A stretch of DNA of 64,000 bases from a virus. The notes beneath the pieces were generated by a model. It was not told where the DNA came from, did not search any database, and saw only the letters and a list, made by a program, of their open reading frames with translations. Position 1 is the first letter of the stretch; every line of letters begins with the position of its first letter. The stretch spans positions 1-64,000 of the IMG/VR virus record IMGVR_UViG_3300031857_000129. One strand, 5' to 3'. Made by a program: the position numbers and the translations under genes. Below, piece by piece: positions 46,174-55,399 of this stretch.

Positions 46174-48330
46174 TTATTCACCTTTGTTTGCAGAGTCAAT
46201 TAGGTTGATGTATTCAGCAATAGCAGTGCTATCGCTACGGTAACCGCTCACAGCCTTTAACAACGGATAACGATTGAGCACTTCGTTAACCTGAGTTTGG
46301 TACTTTTCAACCAGTGCGTCTGGACTGAAGTTTGCATTGGGTGCAAAACGCATGAACAGTCGCTTTACGTTGAACGTACTACCCCTAAACTTTTCAACTT
46401 CCAGCAGTTCCTTAACAAACATCTTGTAAGGGCTGTTGTCGCCAATCAATCCAAGGATCGTATTGTTATTATACTCGTAAATGCTGCCTGTGTCAAGACT
46501 AGATTTCACCATTCCCAACATAATTTTGGAAATGTCTTTGCCGTTGAGCACAGTGGCAACATGTTCTTCAAAGTTCACCCAGTTTTTGCGAGCACGGATG
46601 GCTTCAATATCACCCTTGCGAACACCGTAGATTTCACCAGTGAACAAACCAGTCAGTGCGGTTACGTCATCGTACAGTTCCTTGCCGCTGGCATAGCCTT
46701 TGGAGCTCTGCATGCTGAAACCGCTCAGTGGAACATAGTAGTAGGTTTGATTGGCATCAAACGAGTCAGCCTTGCCTGCATCGCGCCACACCATTTCATC
46801 ACGACGGCTGTAACCGCCGTTGTCACGACGCTCCAACTTCATAATAGTCACATTGCGAGCTACACCCTGACGATCCTTCTTCTTCAGTGTGCTGGCTTGA
46901 AACTGACGTTCTGCGGGCGGATTATAGATGCTCTTGAAAAATGCCTTAACATTCATAGGTTTAGAGCGATCCGCAGGCTCCAAAATCCAAATAGTACGGC
47001 TGTCGCTGTCAGTTTCGCGATAGTGGAACTTAACACGTTCTGCGGCACCTGTCTTGAGGTCGCTCACAACAAAGTGGCTATAACCGTCCACAGACAGGTG
47101 CCAAGCACGGAAGGTAATGCGATGTCCGTCTTTGTCCAGCTTATCTGAATATTCCAAACTGTCCTTGAGGGTAGTTAAGCCCTTCTTGCCACGGCTGACT
47201 TGTAGTCCCTTGAGTTGGACATTGAACTTGCGAGCCAGTGTCTCAGTGTTTAGGATAAACGTCTGCGGACGCTGATAGCTGTCTGGATTATAAGTAGCCA
47301 GTTTGGTGTCAACAGCATACTTCTTAACAGCAGCCGTCCAAAGACTGTGATCCTTCTTCTTGTACAAGAAGATAGCACGATCCCAAAGATTCTTGATAGC
47401 ATCTGCTTCATCTGCAAGACGAATGCTCAACTGAGCGTTCAGTGCTTCCAGTTTACGCTTGATACTGTCAATGGTTTGCGGAATATAGCTCAAACCCTCG
47501 CGGCTGGCTTGGAAGTCCAATTCACCAATAGCAAAATGGATTTCAAGTCCACAGCTCAACAGTCCACGGAGTTCTCCCAGTGTAGACTCAGCGTTGGGCA
47601 CATCAATTGGATATGCAATATTGCCCATAATAGCGTAACTGTTGCGAGTGTTTGAATACGCATGAATGCCCTGCACAATATCGCGGCTTTCATACTGCGG
47701 ATCTTCAAAGGCAAAGTTAGTGCCGTCTACAACAGGACGCAGAGCAAAATACTTGTAGACTGTGCGAGCTTCCTGACGGAACTTGTCAAAGTCCCAACGA
47801 TCGTTCACAGCGAACTTGATCTCAACACCGCTGGGCTCATCCGTTTCATCCTGGCTCATCAGTGCAATACTGGGCACACCTTCATTGTTGATAAAAGCGG
47901 TGTAAACACCCTTGATGCCATCACGGATTGCCACCACAGTAAAATTGTCAGTGTAGCTGAACGGGCTCTTAGAACCCAAACCTAACGCACCAATAAAATC
48001 GTTTGAGTTAGTTTTGGTGCTTTCAAAATAGGTAGTATAGATGTTGGTAACCTGCTCGTGAGTCAAGCCTGTGCCGTAGTCACGAATACGGAAAGTAGGA
48101 TCCAAACTGTTGGGAAGGTGTACATCAAACGGAGTGCCAGTCTTGCCTGCGGCAGCATGACTGTCCACAGCATTACAGGAAAGCTCACGGATGATAGCGC
48201 GGATCTTGTTAGCATACAAGCCGCTGGAAAGAATGTTGAACGCTTTGGCTGAGTTGCGAATACGGAATTCGCCAATCTGGCCTACGTTGGAAAGGATAGC
48301 TTCGTTTTGGGGAGCAGTATTAAGAATCAT
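46174..48330 (-). CDS. rIIA: RIIA-like GHKL-fold protein
   Basis: 718 residues, T4 rIIA size. The GHKL ATPase motifs are plain: N box ANKIRAIIRELSCNAVDSH near residue 40, G1 FRIRDYGTGL near 75, G2 FIGALGLGSKSPFSYTDNF near 104. The long remainder matches RIIA in layout. In T4 it is a membrane-associated protein needed against lambda Rex and for lysis control. Driven by the promoter at 48376-48403. Confidence 0.94.
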   Translation of the reverse strand: MILNTAPQNEAILSNVGQIGEFRIRNSAKAFNILSSGLYANKIRAIIRELSCNAVDSHAAAGKTGTPFDVHLPNSLDPTFRIRDYGTGLTHEQVTNIYTTYFESTKTNSNDFIGALGLGSKSPFSYTDNFTVVAIRDGIKGVYTAFINNEGVPSIALMSQDETDEPSGVEIKFAVNDRWDFDKFRQEARTVYKYFALRPVVDGTNFAFEDPQYESRDIVQGIHAYSNTRNSYAIMGNIAYPIDVPNAESTLGELRGLLSCGLEIHFAIGELDFQASREGLSYIPQTIDSIKRKLEALNAQLSIRLADEADAIKNLWDRAIFLYKKKDHSLWTAAVKKYAVDTKLATYNPDSYQRPQTFILNTETLARKFNVQLKGLQVSRGKKGLTTLKDSLEYSDKLDKDGHRITFRAWHLSVDGYSHFVVSDLKTGAAERVKFHYRETDSDSRTIWILEPADRSKPMNVKAFFKSIYNPPAERQFQASTLKKKDRQGVARNVTIMKLERRDNGGYSRRDEMVWRDAGKADSFDANQTYYYVPLSGFSMQSSKGYASGKELYDDVTALTGLFTGEIYGVRKGDIEAIRARKNWVNFEEHVATVLNGKDISKIMLGMVKSSLDTGSIYEYNNNTILGLIGDNSPYKMFVKELLEVEKFRGSTFNVKRLFMRFAPNANFSPDALVEKYQTQVNEVLNRYPLLKAVSGYRSDSTAIAEYINLIDSANKGE

Positions 48331-48375
48331 TGTGTGCCTTTCGTGTGCCTGTGTGTTTAACTAACCTACATATAT

Positions 48376-48403
48376 AGTATAGCACCGTAGCGAGATTTGT
48401 CAA
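48376..48403 (-). promoter_or_regulatory. Sigma70 promoter of rIIA/rIIB
   Basis: TTGACA, 16-nt spacer, TATACT on the minus strand; the -35 overlaps the end of the 84-aa gene. Confidence 0.8.
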
Positions 48404-48654
48404 CCAGAATTCTTGATTAGATAAAGAGTCATGTCTCGTTCATCCAATTTTACCAAATCGTTTGGATACTTATTGGATCCAGAATCCAAACGCTTGCCTG
48501 TGGGCACCTTAATAACCTTAATCATCTTGTTATTAAGTTTAATAACTTTACCAAATTGGAGACTGTTATGACTTGGGTAAGCCACATAGTCATCCAATTT
48601 GATAGGACGCCCAAGTTTATCCCTGTGATCAGGAACAGTTTTGGGCACCGTCAT
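48400..48654 (-). CDS. Unrecognised small beta protein, 84 aa
   Basis: MTVPKTVPDHRDKLGRPIKLDDYVAYPSHNSLQFGKVIKLNNKMIKVIKV: an SH3-like barrel pattern as in many small phage proteins. The ATG overlaps the stop of the ATPase gene (TAATG). Function unknown. Confidence 0.62.
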   Translation of the reverse strand: MTVPKTVPDHRDKLGRPIKLDDYVAYPSHNSLQFGKVIKLNNKMIKVIKVPTGKRLDSGSNKYPNDLVKLDERDMTLYLIKNSG

Positions 48655-49736
48655 TAGAACGCATCCCAATGATAAGAGCGTTCTTTCACTTTGCTCAGTG
48701 TCACTCTGTCACCCAAATCGTTGATAAAGATGAACTTGCCTGAGCCAGCATCAACCTGCTTTAGGTCTTCTGGTCCAAAACGAGCACACTCCCAATCAAA
48801 GTCCACTTCGCCATCCTCATCCACAGCTTCTGAATTTGGATTCTTGTAGTCCAGGCTTAGACGCTGTGTCAACGGATTACCGTGCCATTCTGTGCTTTCT
48901 AGAAGCTCTTCTGAAATGTCCAAACCTTTGGGCTGTAGAGTAACCTTGTAGCGAGTTTCTGAGCTGAACTCTGGACGAGCGTTCAACATTTTCATTACCT
49001 GCTGAGGAGTCTCATTGTAACGGTTCATTTCTTCAACCATTGCCTTGAGCATGTCAAAGTTGAACTGATCAAACATTGTAGAAATCTTGCAAACTGTTTG
49101 AATGTGTGTCTTGTTCTTGAGATTATCTTCGCAGTACTCTACAATGAAATCCTGTTCAAGACCTTTGAAATCTAACATGTAGTAAATGCGTCCAGGACGG
49201 TTTCGCATGTGTTCATTTACACGCCACTTGTCGTTGCAGGTGATGATAAACATCTTCTTTGAAGGATATACACCGTCAAGAAGAGTCAGCATCTTTTCCT
49301 GGTCATCACGATCGTAGACTTTTTCAAACTCATCAAAGAGAATGACTGTGGGCTGTTCAATCATCTGCATAAAAGCATTAAATCCTTCGCCGCACCAAGG
49401 TTCATTAATTACAATAGTGGGCACACCCTCTGCCTGTGCATCAAGTGACAGCATCTTGGCTAGCAGTGTCTTGCCTGAACCTTTTTCACCAGTGAGCATT
49501 ACACCAGTTGAAGCTGTGCGATCCTTAAAGGTATTAAAAATTCGCTGAGCGTTGCGCTTTGTGTCGCCATAGATCTTGCCCTTGATTTCAAATCCATCAA
49601 TCTGCTCAAGATAGAATACTGAGTTCATCTTGTCAAATTTAACTGTATATGTGCCTGCAGGTAGAGCATCATGGAGATCCATGGCTTCTTTGGTGCTGAC
49701 ATTGAAGCGAGTACCAGATTTTAGAAAGTATGTCAT
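48654..49736 (-). CDS. AAA+ ATPase, 360 aa
   Basis: Walker A GEKGSGKTLLAKML near residue 83, Walker B TVILFDEFEKVYD near 132, sensor 1 KMFIITCND near 158, arginine-finger region MRNRPGRIYYMLDF near 173. The N-terminal 75 residues are a substrate-facing domain with a FEIKGKIYGD end. Single AAA+ domain of the chaperone or motor type. Sits directly ahead of rIIA and rIIB, as ATPase genes do in some T4-like phages. Substrate unknown. Confidence 0.88.
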   Translation of the reverse strand: MTYFLKSGTRFNVSTKEAMDLHDALPAGTYTVKFDKMNSVFYLEQIDGFEIKGKIYGDTKRNAQRIFNTFKDRTASTGVMLTGEKGSGKTLLAKMLSLDAQAEGVPTIVINEPWCGEGFNAFMQMIEQPTVILFDEFEKVYDRDDQEKMLTLLDGVYPSKKMFIITCNDKWRVNEHMRNRPGRIYYMLDFKGLEQDFIVEYCEDNLKNKTHIQTVCKISTMFDQFNFDMLKAMVEEMNRYNETPQQVMKMLNARPEFSSETRYKVTLQPKGLDISEELLESTEWHGNPLTQRLSLDYKNPNSEAVDEDGEVDFDWECARFGPEDLKQVDAGSGKFIFINDLGDRVTLSKVKERSYHWDAF

Positions 49737-49745
49737 GTCTTGCCC

Positions 49746-49949
49746 TTAATCTTTGTTTGTTACGTGAGTTTTAAACAACAGTCCAGCTAGGATCAAAATA
49801 CCCCATGCCTGCATCCAGCCAATTTCGTTGACACCATTAATGGCACCAACTAGACAGTAATTCCAAAGTAGCATTACTGGAAGGCTGAGAATTAGACCAA
49901 TCAGAACAACTAGTCCAATTGCGGCTGTTACAAGTCCTAACATTTTCAT
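49746..49949 (-). CDS. Small membrane protein, 67 aa
   Basis: Two hydrophobic spans, GLVTAAIGLVVLIGLILSLPV and WMQAWGILILAGLLF, joined by a short loop. Just behind a promoter. Function unknown. Confidence 0.62.
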   Translation of the reverse strand: MKMLGLVTAAIGLVVLIGLILSLPVMLLWNYCLVGAINGVNEIGWMQAWGILILAGLLFKTHVTNKD

Positions 49950-49978
49950 AGAGTTCTTTCTTTGTTGTTTATAGTTTT

Positions 49979-50007
49979 ATTATAGATAGAAATAGCTGTT
50001 TTGTCTA
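49979..50007 (-). promoter_or_regulatory. Sigma70 promoter
   Basis: TAGACA, 17-nt spacer, TATAAT on the minus strand, upstream of the 67-aa membrane protein and the ATPase. Confidence 0.65.
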
Positions 50008-50019
50008 CCTCTAAATAGC

Positions 50020-50484
50020 TCAGATCTCTTTATTTTTTTCTTTTGTTAGAGCTGCCACCAGCAAGAATCTTTCATATGACTTGCGCACAGTTGGATTCTC
50101 TAACAATTTTTCTTGTTCTTCCATCATAGCGTTGATTCCTGCTTCAGCAAGGTCGCGAGTGCTGGCGAACTCTAGGCTAAAGAACTCATCACCAAAAGCA
50201 GCTTTCATTTCTTCCCAGGCAGCACGTTGTCGTGGAGTAATTGGACGTTCTTTTGGTTTGGCTTCACTGGCAGCATATATTGCTTTTGAAATAGCATCTT
50301 CGGCTACTCGGCCTGCGGCAATCATTGGAGCATAAGCAGGATCAATACCATAGCGACGTGAAGAGCCACCAGGATACACACAGACTAGATGTGAACCCTT
50401 TGGAAAACTATCCATAAGTTCGCTGTCGTATTCAGCTACAGGCTTGTAGCGACGACCTTCTTTAATGTAGTACAGCTTTTTCAT
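50020..50484 (-). CDS. Unrecognised protein, 154 aa
   Basis: Start MKKLYYIKEGRRYKPVAEYD, ATGA-coupled to the previous stop. SHLVCVYPGGSSRRYGIDP suggests a phosphate-type loop but no known motif; the C-terminal half is helical. Function unknown. Confidence 0.62.
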   Translation of the reverse strand: MKKLYYIKEGRRYKPVAEYDSELMDSFPKGSHLVCVYPGGSSRRYGIDPAYAPMIAAGRVAEDAISKAIYAASEAKPKERPITPRQRAAWEEMKAAFGDEFFSLEFASTRDLAEAGINAMMEEQEKLLENPTVRKSYERFLLVAALTKEKNKEI

Positions 50485-50738
50485 GATGACCACTTTAAAA
50501 TGAACATTGTAGCATCTTTTGACGATTCAAACAACCACACCAAGCCCATTGTTTCAAACGGTCCACTGATATAGTTTGATACCCAATCATCAATAGCAGC
50601 ACCTTGCTCCCATGTCATTGGTTTGAGAACAACACGAGTCCAACCTAACTCGCACAGCATGCTGGCAAGAACTTCGAAGTCAATCTCTTTGGCAATCTCA
50701 CTAGCCATTCTTTCAGCTAATTGATCTTGTAAATTCAT
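50481..50738 (-). CDS. Unrecognised protein, 85 aa
   Basis: Start MNLQDQLAERMASEIAKEID overlaps the previous stop (ATGA). LGWTRVVLKPMTWEQGAAIDDWVSNYISG and a C-terminal FILKWSS resemble the 77-aa neighbour (DDWCKKNL, HFIMRWT), so the two may be paralogues. Function unknown. Confidence 0.6.
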   Translation of the reverse strand: MNLQDQLAERMASEIAKEIDFEVLASMLCELGWTRVVLKPMTWEQGAAIDDWVSNYISGPFETMGLVWLFESSKDATMFILKWSS

Positions 50739-50968
50739 GTCCAACGCATTATAAAATGGGTTAGAGTTCTGTCATCATCTATTTCAACAGTCATGCCTTG
50801 AACTCTAGCCCGTAGGTTTTTCTTGCACCAATCATCTAACTCATCAGTGTGGTTAGCCCAAAACTGGATATCAGTGAGTACAATTAAATGCTTTGCATCA
50901 CTGGTTAATGCATAATCAGCAACTATGAACTTGTTACGTTTCCAGTCTGCAAACAGATCTTCCGTCAT
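50735..50968 (-). CDS. Unrecognised protein, 77 aa
   Basis: MTEDLFADWKRNKFIVADYA..., ending TLTHFIMRWT. Related in pattern to the 85-aa gene downstream. Overlaps both neighbours by four bases. Function unknown. Confidence 0.6.
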   Translation of the reverse strand: MTEDLFADWKRNKFIVADYALTSDAKHLIVLTDIQFWANHTDELDDWCKKNLRARVQGMTVEIDDDRTLTHFIMRWT

Positions 50969-51801
50969 ACTTCAATACAGATATTTGGATTCCACCCTGT
51001 TTGCTCATAACCACTATAACCTCTAGGATTACAAACAACTCTAGTCTCGCCAATTACGTAATCAAAGCAGTGATGAGTATGACCGTGTGTCCACAGTTTA
51101 ATCTGTGGTCGATCAGCAATAAAATTTCCTAGTTCACTGTGATAGCCACCGTTCATAATTCTGTCATTCTTATATTGTTCGTGACAGCTTTGGAAACTGG
51201 GGCTGTGATGTCCAACAACTACGTACTTTTTTGAGGAGTCACTGTCCACAGTCTTTCTAATAAACTCTAACGTTTCGCGATGACGATGCACTGTAGTAGC
51301 AGGTTTTAGTTTACTGTAGCCCTTAGTGTCATCTCTAATCAAACGAAAGTCATTGATCATATTAGTCAAAGAATGTAACGTTACTGGATCACCCCTGTTG
51401 CAGTCAGTCCACAGTGTACCTCCCACAAACGTAACATCGTCAATTTCTTTTAGATCTCTTTCTAAGAAGTAGACATTAGGAAACTTAGAACACTCATCTC
51501 TAAGATGCTGAATACTGCCTTCCCATCTACCATGATAGAACTCGTGATTACCAGCAAGATAAATCACATGCGGAAACTGAAACGAGCATCGCTTTAAGAA
51601 ATCACGAAATAACTGTGCTCGTGCCTGACCATGAACCAACTGTCTTAGTTCTAAGTGACTATATTTTGTTTCGGGATGACTGTGTAGATCTTCAGCAACC
51701 ATAATGTCGCCTGAGAGGATTAACACATCACAAGCTTCGTTGTTTGTGATGTTGATATCAGCAAACTCTAAATGAAGGTCTGATACAATTTTAATTCTCA
51801 T
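50965..51801 (-). CDS. Metallophosphoesterase, 278 aa
   Basis: Calcineurin fold motifs: VSDLHLEFADI near residue 5, LILSGDIMVA near 28, YLAGNHEFYHGRW near 84, VVGHHSPSF near 196 and WTHGHTHHCFDY near 237. It resembles serine/threonine-phosphatase-like phage enzymes. Second of three phosphoesterases in the window. Substrate unknown. Confidence 0.85.
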   Translation of the reverse strand: MRIKIVSDLHLEFADINITNNEACDVLILSGDIMVAEDLHSHPETKYSHLELRQLVHGQARAQLFRDFLKRCSFQFPHVIYLAGNHEFYHGRWEGSIQHLRDECSKFPNVYFLERDLKEIDDVTFVGGTLWTDCNRGDPVTLHSLTNMINDFRLIRDDTKGYSKLKPATTVHRHRETLEFIRKTVDSDSSKKYVVVGHHSPSFQSCHEQYKNDRIMNGGYHSELGNFIADRPQIKLWTHGHTHHCFDYVIGETRVVCNPRGYSGYEQTGWNPNICIEV

Positions 51802-52091
51802 TATGTTAACATCCTTATTAAGCCGATAGTGTCAATAGTTGTTAGAAGCAGGTAGTTAGCCAGCATGCCAAATGATTTCCTAGTATAACTAGCCCAAGCA
51901 TACATAGCACAACCAAGAATCCAAATAGGATACAACACAAGTAAAGGAGGATTGGGGACGGTGACCGCCATAGTGATTGAACATCCAATCGATATAGCCC
52001 ATGCGACAACCTCCACCATAAAACGGAACGAGTTAGATCTCCAATCATCTTTGATCCATTCAAGAGTAGGTCTAAATATTTCATTAATCAT
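51801..52091 (-). CDS. Membrane protein, 96 aa
   Basis: Three hydrophobic stretches (VEVVAWAISIGCSITMAVTV; LLVLYPIWILGCAMYAW; MLANYLLLTTIDTIGLI). Starts by overlapping the 67-aa gene and abuts the phosphoesterase. An ORF in another frame over the same bases is a shadow. Function unknown. Confidence 0.62.
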   Translation of the reverse strand: MINEIFRPTLEWIKDDWRSNSFRFMVEVVAWAISIGCSITMAVTVPNPPLLVLYPIWILGCAMYAWASYTRKSFGMLANYLLLTTIDTIGLIRMLT

Positions 52092-52287
52092 TGTGATTAT
52101 ACTTTAAAATTTCAATTTCACCATCCGCCTTCTTGCGATGACGTAGGTAACCATCTTCACAGAGGCTGTCGATAGTCTTTTCAATAGAGTGCAATACAAT
52201 TGACTTATAAAAAAGAACAAAAGTTGCAATACTTCCAATAATATATGCTAGAAACAAATAGCCCCAGCCTGGCATCATGTCAAACAT
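52084..52287 (-). CDS. Single-span membrane protein, 67 aa
   Basis: One hydrophobic helix (WGYLFLAYIIGSIATFVLFYKSIV) followed by a polar tail (SLCEDGYLRHRKKADGEIEIL). Layout resembles small inner-membrane phage proteins; function unknown. Confidence 0.6.
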   Translation of the reverse strand: MFDMMPGWGYLFLAYIIGSIATFVLFYKSIVLHSIEKTIDSLCEDGYLRHRKKADGEIEILKYNHND

Positions 52288-52288
52288 C

Positions 52289-52552
52289 TTACTTTCCTTT
52301 GTCTATAGTGCTGAGCAGTTTAATATTCTCTAGTTCCACTTTACGTTTAGCTTCGTCCCACATGAACCAAATGCCTAATCCGCCAAAATAAACTACGAAC
52401 CAGATTGGTGTGCGTAGTTCCTTATCAACTGTAAAGTAGTCTAGTACTAGATTTAGTACTAACATACTTATGATTACACCGCAAAGAAAAATCAATCCCT
52501 TGCCTATATAAGTCAAAAAGTATCTCCATACTCTTGGAATTTTTAGTAACAT
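52289..52552 (-). CDS. Membrane protein, 87 aa
   Basis: Start MLLKIPRVWRYFLTYIGKGL, two bases after the previous stop; the longer reading overlaps the 227-aa gene. Two hydrophobic spans (LIFLCGVIISMLVLNLVLDY; IWFVVYFGGLGIWFMW) and a charged tail. Function unknown. Confidence 0.6.
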   Translation of the reverse strand: MLLKIPRVWRYFLTYIGKGLIFLCGVIISMLVLNLVLDYFTVDKELRTPIWFVVYFGGLGIWFMWDEAKRKVELENIKLLSTIDKGK

Positions 52553-52553
52553 A

Positions 52554-53237
52554 TTACACCTTAAAAAGTTTAACATAGTTGAGGCGAGTCTCATTTACGT
52601 CAAAGGAACGATTCTTTACCTGAGACTTTATCTTTGCTTTGATCCTCTTGCGCTCACCTACTTCAAGTCGATCCTTAGTCATAAAACTCACAAGATTACC
52701 TGTGAGGTCTGCAACATAGTTATAGCTCTGCCACTGTTCAGAAAAGAAGCGAGAAAGTATTTTAGCAACACCCTCTACATTATCCTTCTCCTTGCCAATA
52801 TATTGACTATCTCTGTATTCTGTGCGTAGCAGTTTCTTAAAGGCAGCGTCTTCAACTTCACGACGCACTAGTTCTGGAACATAAGCTAATAGGCCTACTT
52901 TCTGAAAGTCTACTGTATCGCCACTCACAACCTTGAATACATCCTCTTGAAAGCCTGTAAGTTGACCTCCAATTACTCCTAGGGTATAACGACGGAAGTG
53001 CTTGAGAGCAACATCCACAGCATCGTAGTCAGCTTCTGTAACTTCTAGCTTGTTATAATCTGATGGCAACCAATTCGCAGCATCTTGGAAATGATACTTT
53101 ACCAAATCCTTGTTTGCATGAATGGTTTGATTATTGGTTTCTGAAAATCTTTGAGCAACTTTTACGTAGCCGCCGTTCTTGCGATAGGCTGCAAATGCTA
53201 CTGCAAGAACGTCTTGAACGGGGAATGTTGTTTTCAT
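52554..53237 (-). CDS. Unrecognised protein, 227 aa
   Basis: Basic ends (KDRLEVGERKRIKAKIKSQVKNRSF near the C-terminus) and an N-terminal AFAAYRKNGGYVKVAQRFSE. LSRFFSEQWQSYNYVADLTGNLVSFMTKDRLEVGERKRIK resembles an OB-fold nucleic-acid-binding end. Behind its own promoter. Function unknown. Confidence 0.65.
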   Translation of the reverse strand: MKTTFPVQDVLAVAFAAYRKNGGYVKVAQRFSETNNQTIHANKDLVKYHFQDAANWLPSDYNKLEVTEADYDAVDVALKHFRRYTLGVIGGQLTGFQEDVFKVVSGDTVDFQKVGLLAYVPELVRREVEDAAFKKLLRTEYRDSQYIGKEKDNVEGVAKILSRFFSEQWQSYNYVADLTGNLVSFMTKDRLEVGERKRIKAKIKSQVKNRSFDVNETRLNYVKLFKV

Positions 53238-53268
53238 GTGTGCCTCTGTAAGTGCCTATTACACTGTT

Positions 53269-53296
53269 AGTATAACAGAAAGGCACAAGTTGTCAA
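53269..53296 (-). promoter_or_regulatory. Sigma70 promoter
   Basis: TTGACA, 16-nt spacer, TATACT on the minus strand, upstream of the 227-aa gene. Confidence 0.78.
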
Positions 53297-53299
53297 CCA

Positions 53300-53809
53300 T
53301 TATCCAAAAAACCTATCAAATGTAATATCCTGAACTCTAGTCTTTTTATCCATATGACCTTCATCTTTGATATTTCCAATAGGTTTAAATCCGTGTTTCA
53401 CTATATGTTCTTTTATAAACTGTCGTTCAACTTGATTGATTTCAAACTTGTAATCGTTGATATTTTCTCGAGGATAGTCAGTCATGTCCCATATTTGGAT
53501 TTTAACGTCATTTTTATTAATTTCTGGAAAATGCTTTATAATATCCAACATGTCGTTACCGGCAGTCTTTTTACTTGGAACAGTAGGCCATCCAGGAATA
53601 TGAAATGCTTGTCGATAAATTCTTTCGCCAAAGGTTTTAGTATTAGAATCGTATTGAACACCAAATTTCATAGTTTTTTCGTAATAATAAAATGCATATA
53701 CATAACTCTGTACACCCATTTTACGCATATCGTCTTTTATCTTATATGCGGTAAGATAGCAGCTCAAATCAAATTCAAATGTTGGCAGTTTATTTGTATC
53801 AATAATCAT
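53300..53809 (-). CDS. Unrecognised protein, 169 aa
   Basis: MIIDTNKLPTFEFDLSCYLTAYKIKDDMRKMGVQSYVYAFYYYEKTMKF... has a beta-alpha-beta pattern; FGERIYRQAFHIPGWPTVPS in the middle. It resembles GIY-YIG-like phage proteins only in size. It overlaps the next gene by four bases. Function unknown. Confidence 0.6.
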   Translation of the reverse strand: MIIDTNKLPTFEFDLSCYLTAYKIKDDMRKMGVQSYVYAFYYYEKTMKFGVQYDSNTKTFGERIYRQAFHIPGWPTVPSKKTAGNDMLDIIKHFPEINKNDVKIQIWDMTDYPRENINDYKFEINQVERQFIKEHIVKHGFKPIGNIKDEGHMDKKTRVQDITFDRFFG

Positions 53810-54189
53810 TTTGGTAGTTCCTGTTGAATTCTAACAGCAGTCCAAGGTCCTGCGCCATAATCAACGATTGCAATATTATTGTCCTTGCAAATCATTATAA
53901 CATAGTCACGCACTTCTTGCCAAGTAGTGTCCATTAGCCATTCAGTCATTCCGGCACCCAGTGTACAGCAACGAAAACGAAAATGACCTAGAACACTATC
54001 CTCAATCCATTTAATGATTGCAGGATCTTCATGATAGCACAGCCAACTATAGCTGGCTTCCCAAAACGGACCGTAAGGAAGCTGATACTTGCCTAATCGT
54101 CCATTTGGATTACTATTGGTGATACCAGGCTTAGTATGCTGAAGCCCATTAGCCAGAACAATAGGATTGAAAGTATAATACCAAGCCAT
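53806..54189 (-). CDS. Unrecognised protein, 127 aa
   Basis: MAWYYTFNPIVLANGLQHTKPGITNSNPNGRLGKYQLPYGPFWEASYSWLCYHE: short spacing of Asn, Gly and aromatic residues, ending DYGAGPWTAVRIQQEL. Possibly a GIY-YIG-like or T5orf172-like domain (TKPGITNSNPNGRL), not certain. Confidence 0.55.
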   Translation of the reverse strand: MAWYYTFNPIVLANGLQHTKPGITNSNPNGRLGKYQLPYGPFWEASYSWLCYHEDPAIIKWIEDSVLGHFRFRCCTLGAGMTEWLMDTTWQEVRDYVIMICKDNNIAIVDYGAGPWTAVRIQQELPK

Positions 54190-54190
54190 G

Positions 54191-55294
54191 TTAGAATCCT
54201 TGATCCCATTGTCCTAGTTGATCTCTAACTGTTGGAATGCTGATAGTCTTAGCGATATGCTTGAGACCATTGCTTACAACATAGTTAGAATCCAAAGGTT
54301 GATATCCCGGGCGATTCTTATCCAACAGCAAACACGCTTTCTTGATACCCAACTGTGATGCGTTAGCAGTTCCAAAACGTTTTTGTAGTTCTTTGGCAAG
54401 TTTAACAGTGTCCTTGTCAGATACTGTAATACCCGCTTCTTCATTCTCTTGAATAAAGATAGCAAAACTTGTCAGCATACAACCATCAATACTTTGATGC
54501 TTAAAGTTATTCACTAACCAGGTAAGGCTCTTTTCAAGAAGTCGCCCGGGCTTCTGCTCGTCCTTGTCAAGGTCAAATGTAAGATATACTTCATTCAAGT
54601 TGTGAATTGCGTATGCAATACGATTGCCTGCTCGTTTGATTTCAACACTAGGTACACGAGTAACTACAGCATCAATCTGAGGTGCAGGATAAATGCCTGT
54701 AGCAACTTTAATAAAGTGCTGGTCAAAAATATCAACGCCACGCTTGTTGCGAACATTAATAGCAAGAAACAAGTGTCCTGCCATAAGAAGGGCAAGAGCA
54801 AATGTCTTTTCAAAGTCGCCTTGATCTGGAACGTCAGCTACCCAAAACGGCAACTTCGTTAGACCCTGACGGATGCGGTTAGTGGATGTGTGTGTACTGT
54901 CTGCGTTAAGAACAATGTTACCATACTTGGCAGGCATCTTTAGCCCAAGACTAGTCATTGCAAATTGATCAAACCAATCACGCTCTAGTTTAGCGCAGTG
55001 ATTTGGAGACGTATCTCTATTAAATGCTGGGTGACTAAAAACATGTTCGACAGGAACATCTTCGTAATAGGGTGTAAGATTAATTAATCCAAAATATTGA
55101 TTAAGTCTGCCCTGCCAAGGACCAACTACTGCATCAACGCCTTTAGCTAGATCAGTTAGCGGGATAAGTCCGTTTGGATAATTTTCACTCATTGCTCTAC
55201 AGTCAATGAACGCAGGTTCAACTGTAAAGGGTTTATTGTAACTCTGCATGAATGTTTGCAGAGAATTGTGCGCAACAGCGCGACGTGTAGCCAT
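54191..55294 (-). CDS. Unrecognised protein, 367 aa
   Basis: Large soluble protein, with FIDCRAMSENYPNG, GPWQGRLNQYFGLINLTPYYEDV and VVTRVPSVEIKRAGNRIAYAIHNLNEVYLTFDLDKDE. No motif I recognise. Promoter at 55372-55399 and a roughly 80-base leader with a CGGTTA/TAACCG hairpin. Minus-strand and plus-strand ORFs inside it are shadows. Confidence 0.65.
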   Translation of the reverse strand: MATRRAVAHNSLQTFMQSYNKPFTVEPAFIDCRAMSENYPNGLIPLTDLAKGVDAVVGPWQGRLNQYFGLINLTPYYEDVPVEHVFSHPAFNRDTSPNHCAKLERDWFDQFAMTSLGLKMPAKYGNIVLNADSTHTSTNRIRQGLTKLPFWVADVPDQGDFEKTFALALLMAGHLFLAINVRNKRGVDIFDQHFIKVATGIYPAPQIDAVVTRVPSVEIKRAGNRIAYAIHNLNEVYLTFDLDKDEQKPGRLLEKSLTWLVNNFKHQSIDGCMLTSFAIFIQENEEAGITVSDKDTVKLAKELQKRFGTANASQLGIKKACLLLDKNRPGYQPLDSNYVVSNGLKHIAKTISIPTVRDQLGQWDQGF

Positions 55295-55371
55295 AATAGT
55301 TTCCTTTTCTCTAACCCTGTGGGTTACTAAAATTCGGTTATTTCAGCGAAATGCTCTCTAACCGTAATACT

Positions 55372-55399
55372 ATTATAGCTTGATTTTGTTTATTGTCAA
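55372..55399 (-). promoter_or_regulatory. Sigma70 promoter
   Basis: TTGACA, 16-nt spacer, TATAAT on the minus strand, overlapping the end of the SprT-like gene. Confidence 0.82.

Noticed and set aside
46297-47985. Plus-strand ORFs of 283, 102 and 107 aa opposite rIIA
   Set aside because: rIIA is clearly real on the minus strand; these are antisense shadows.
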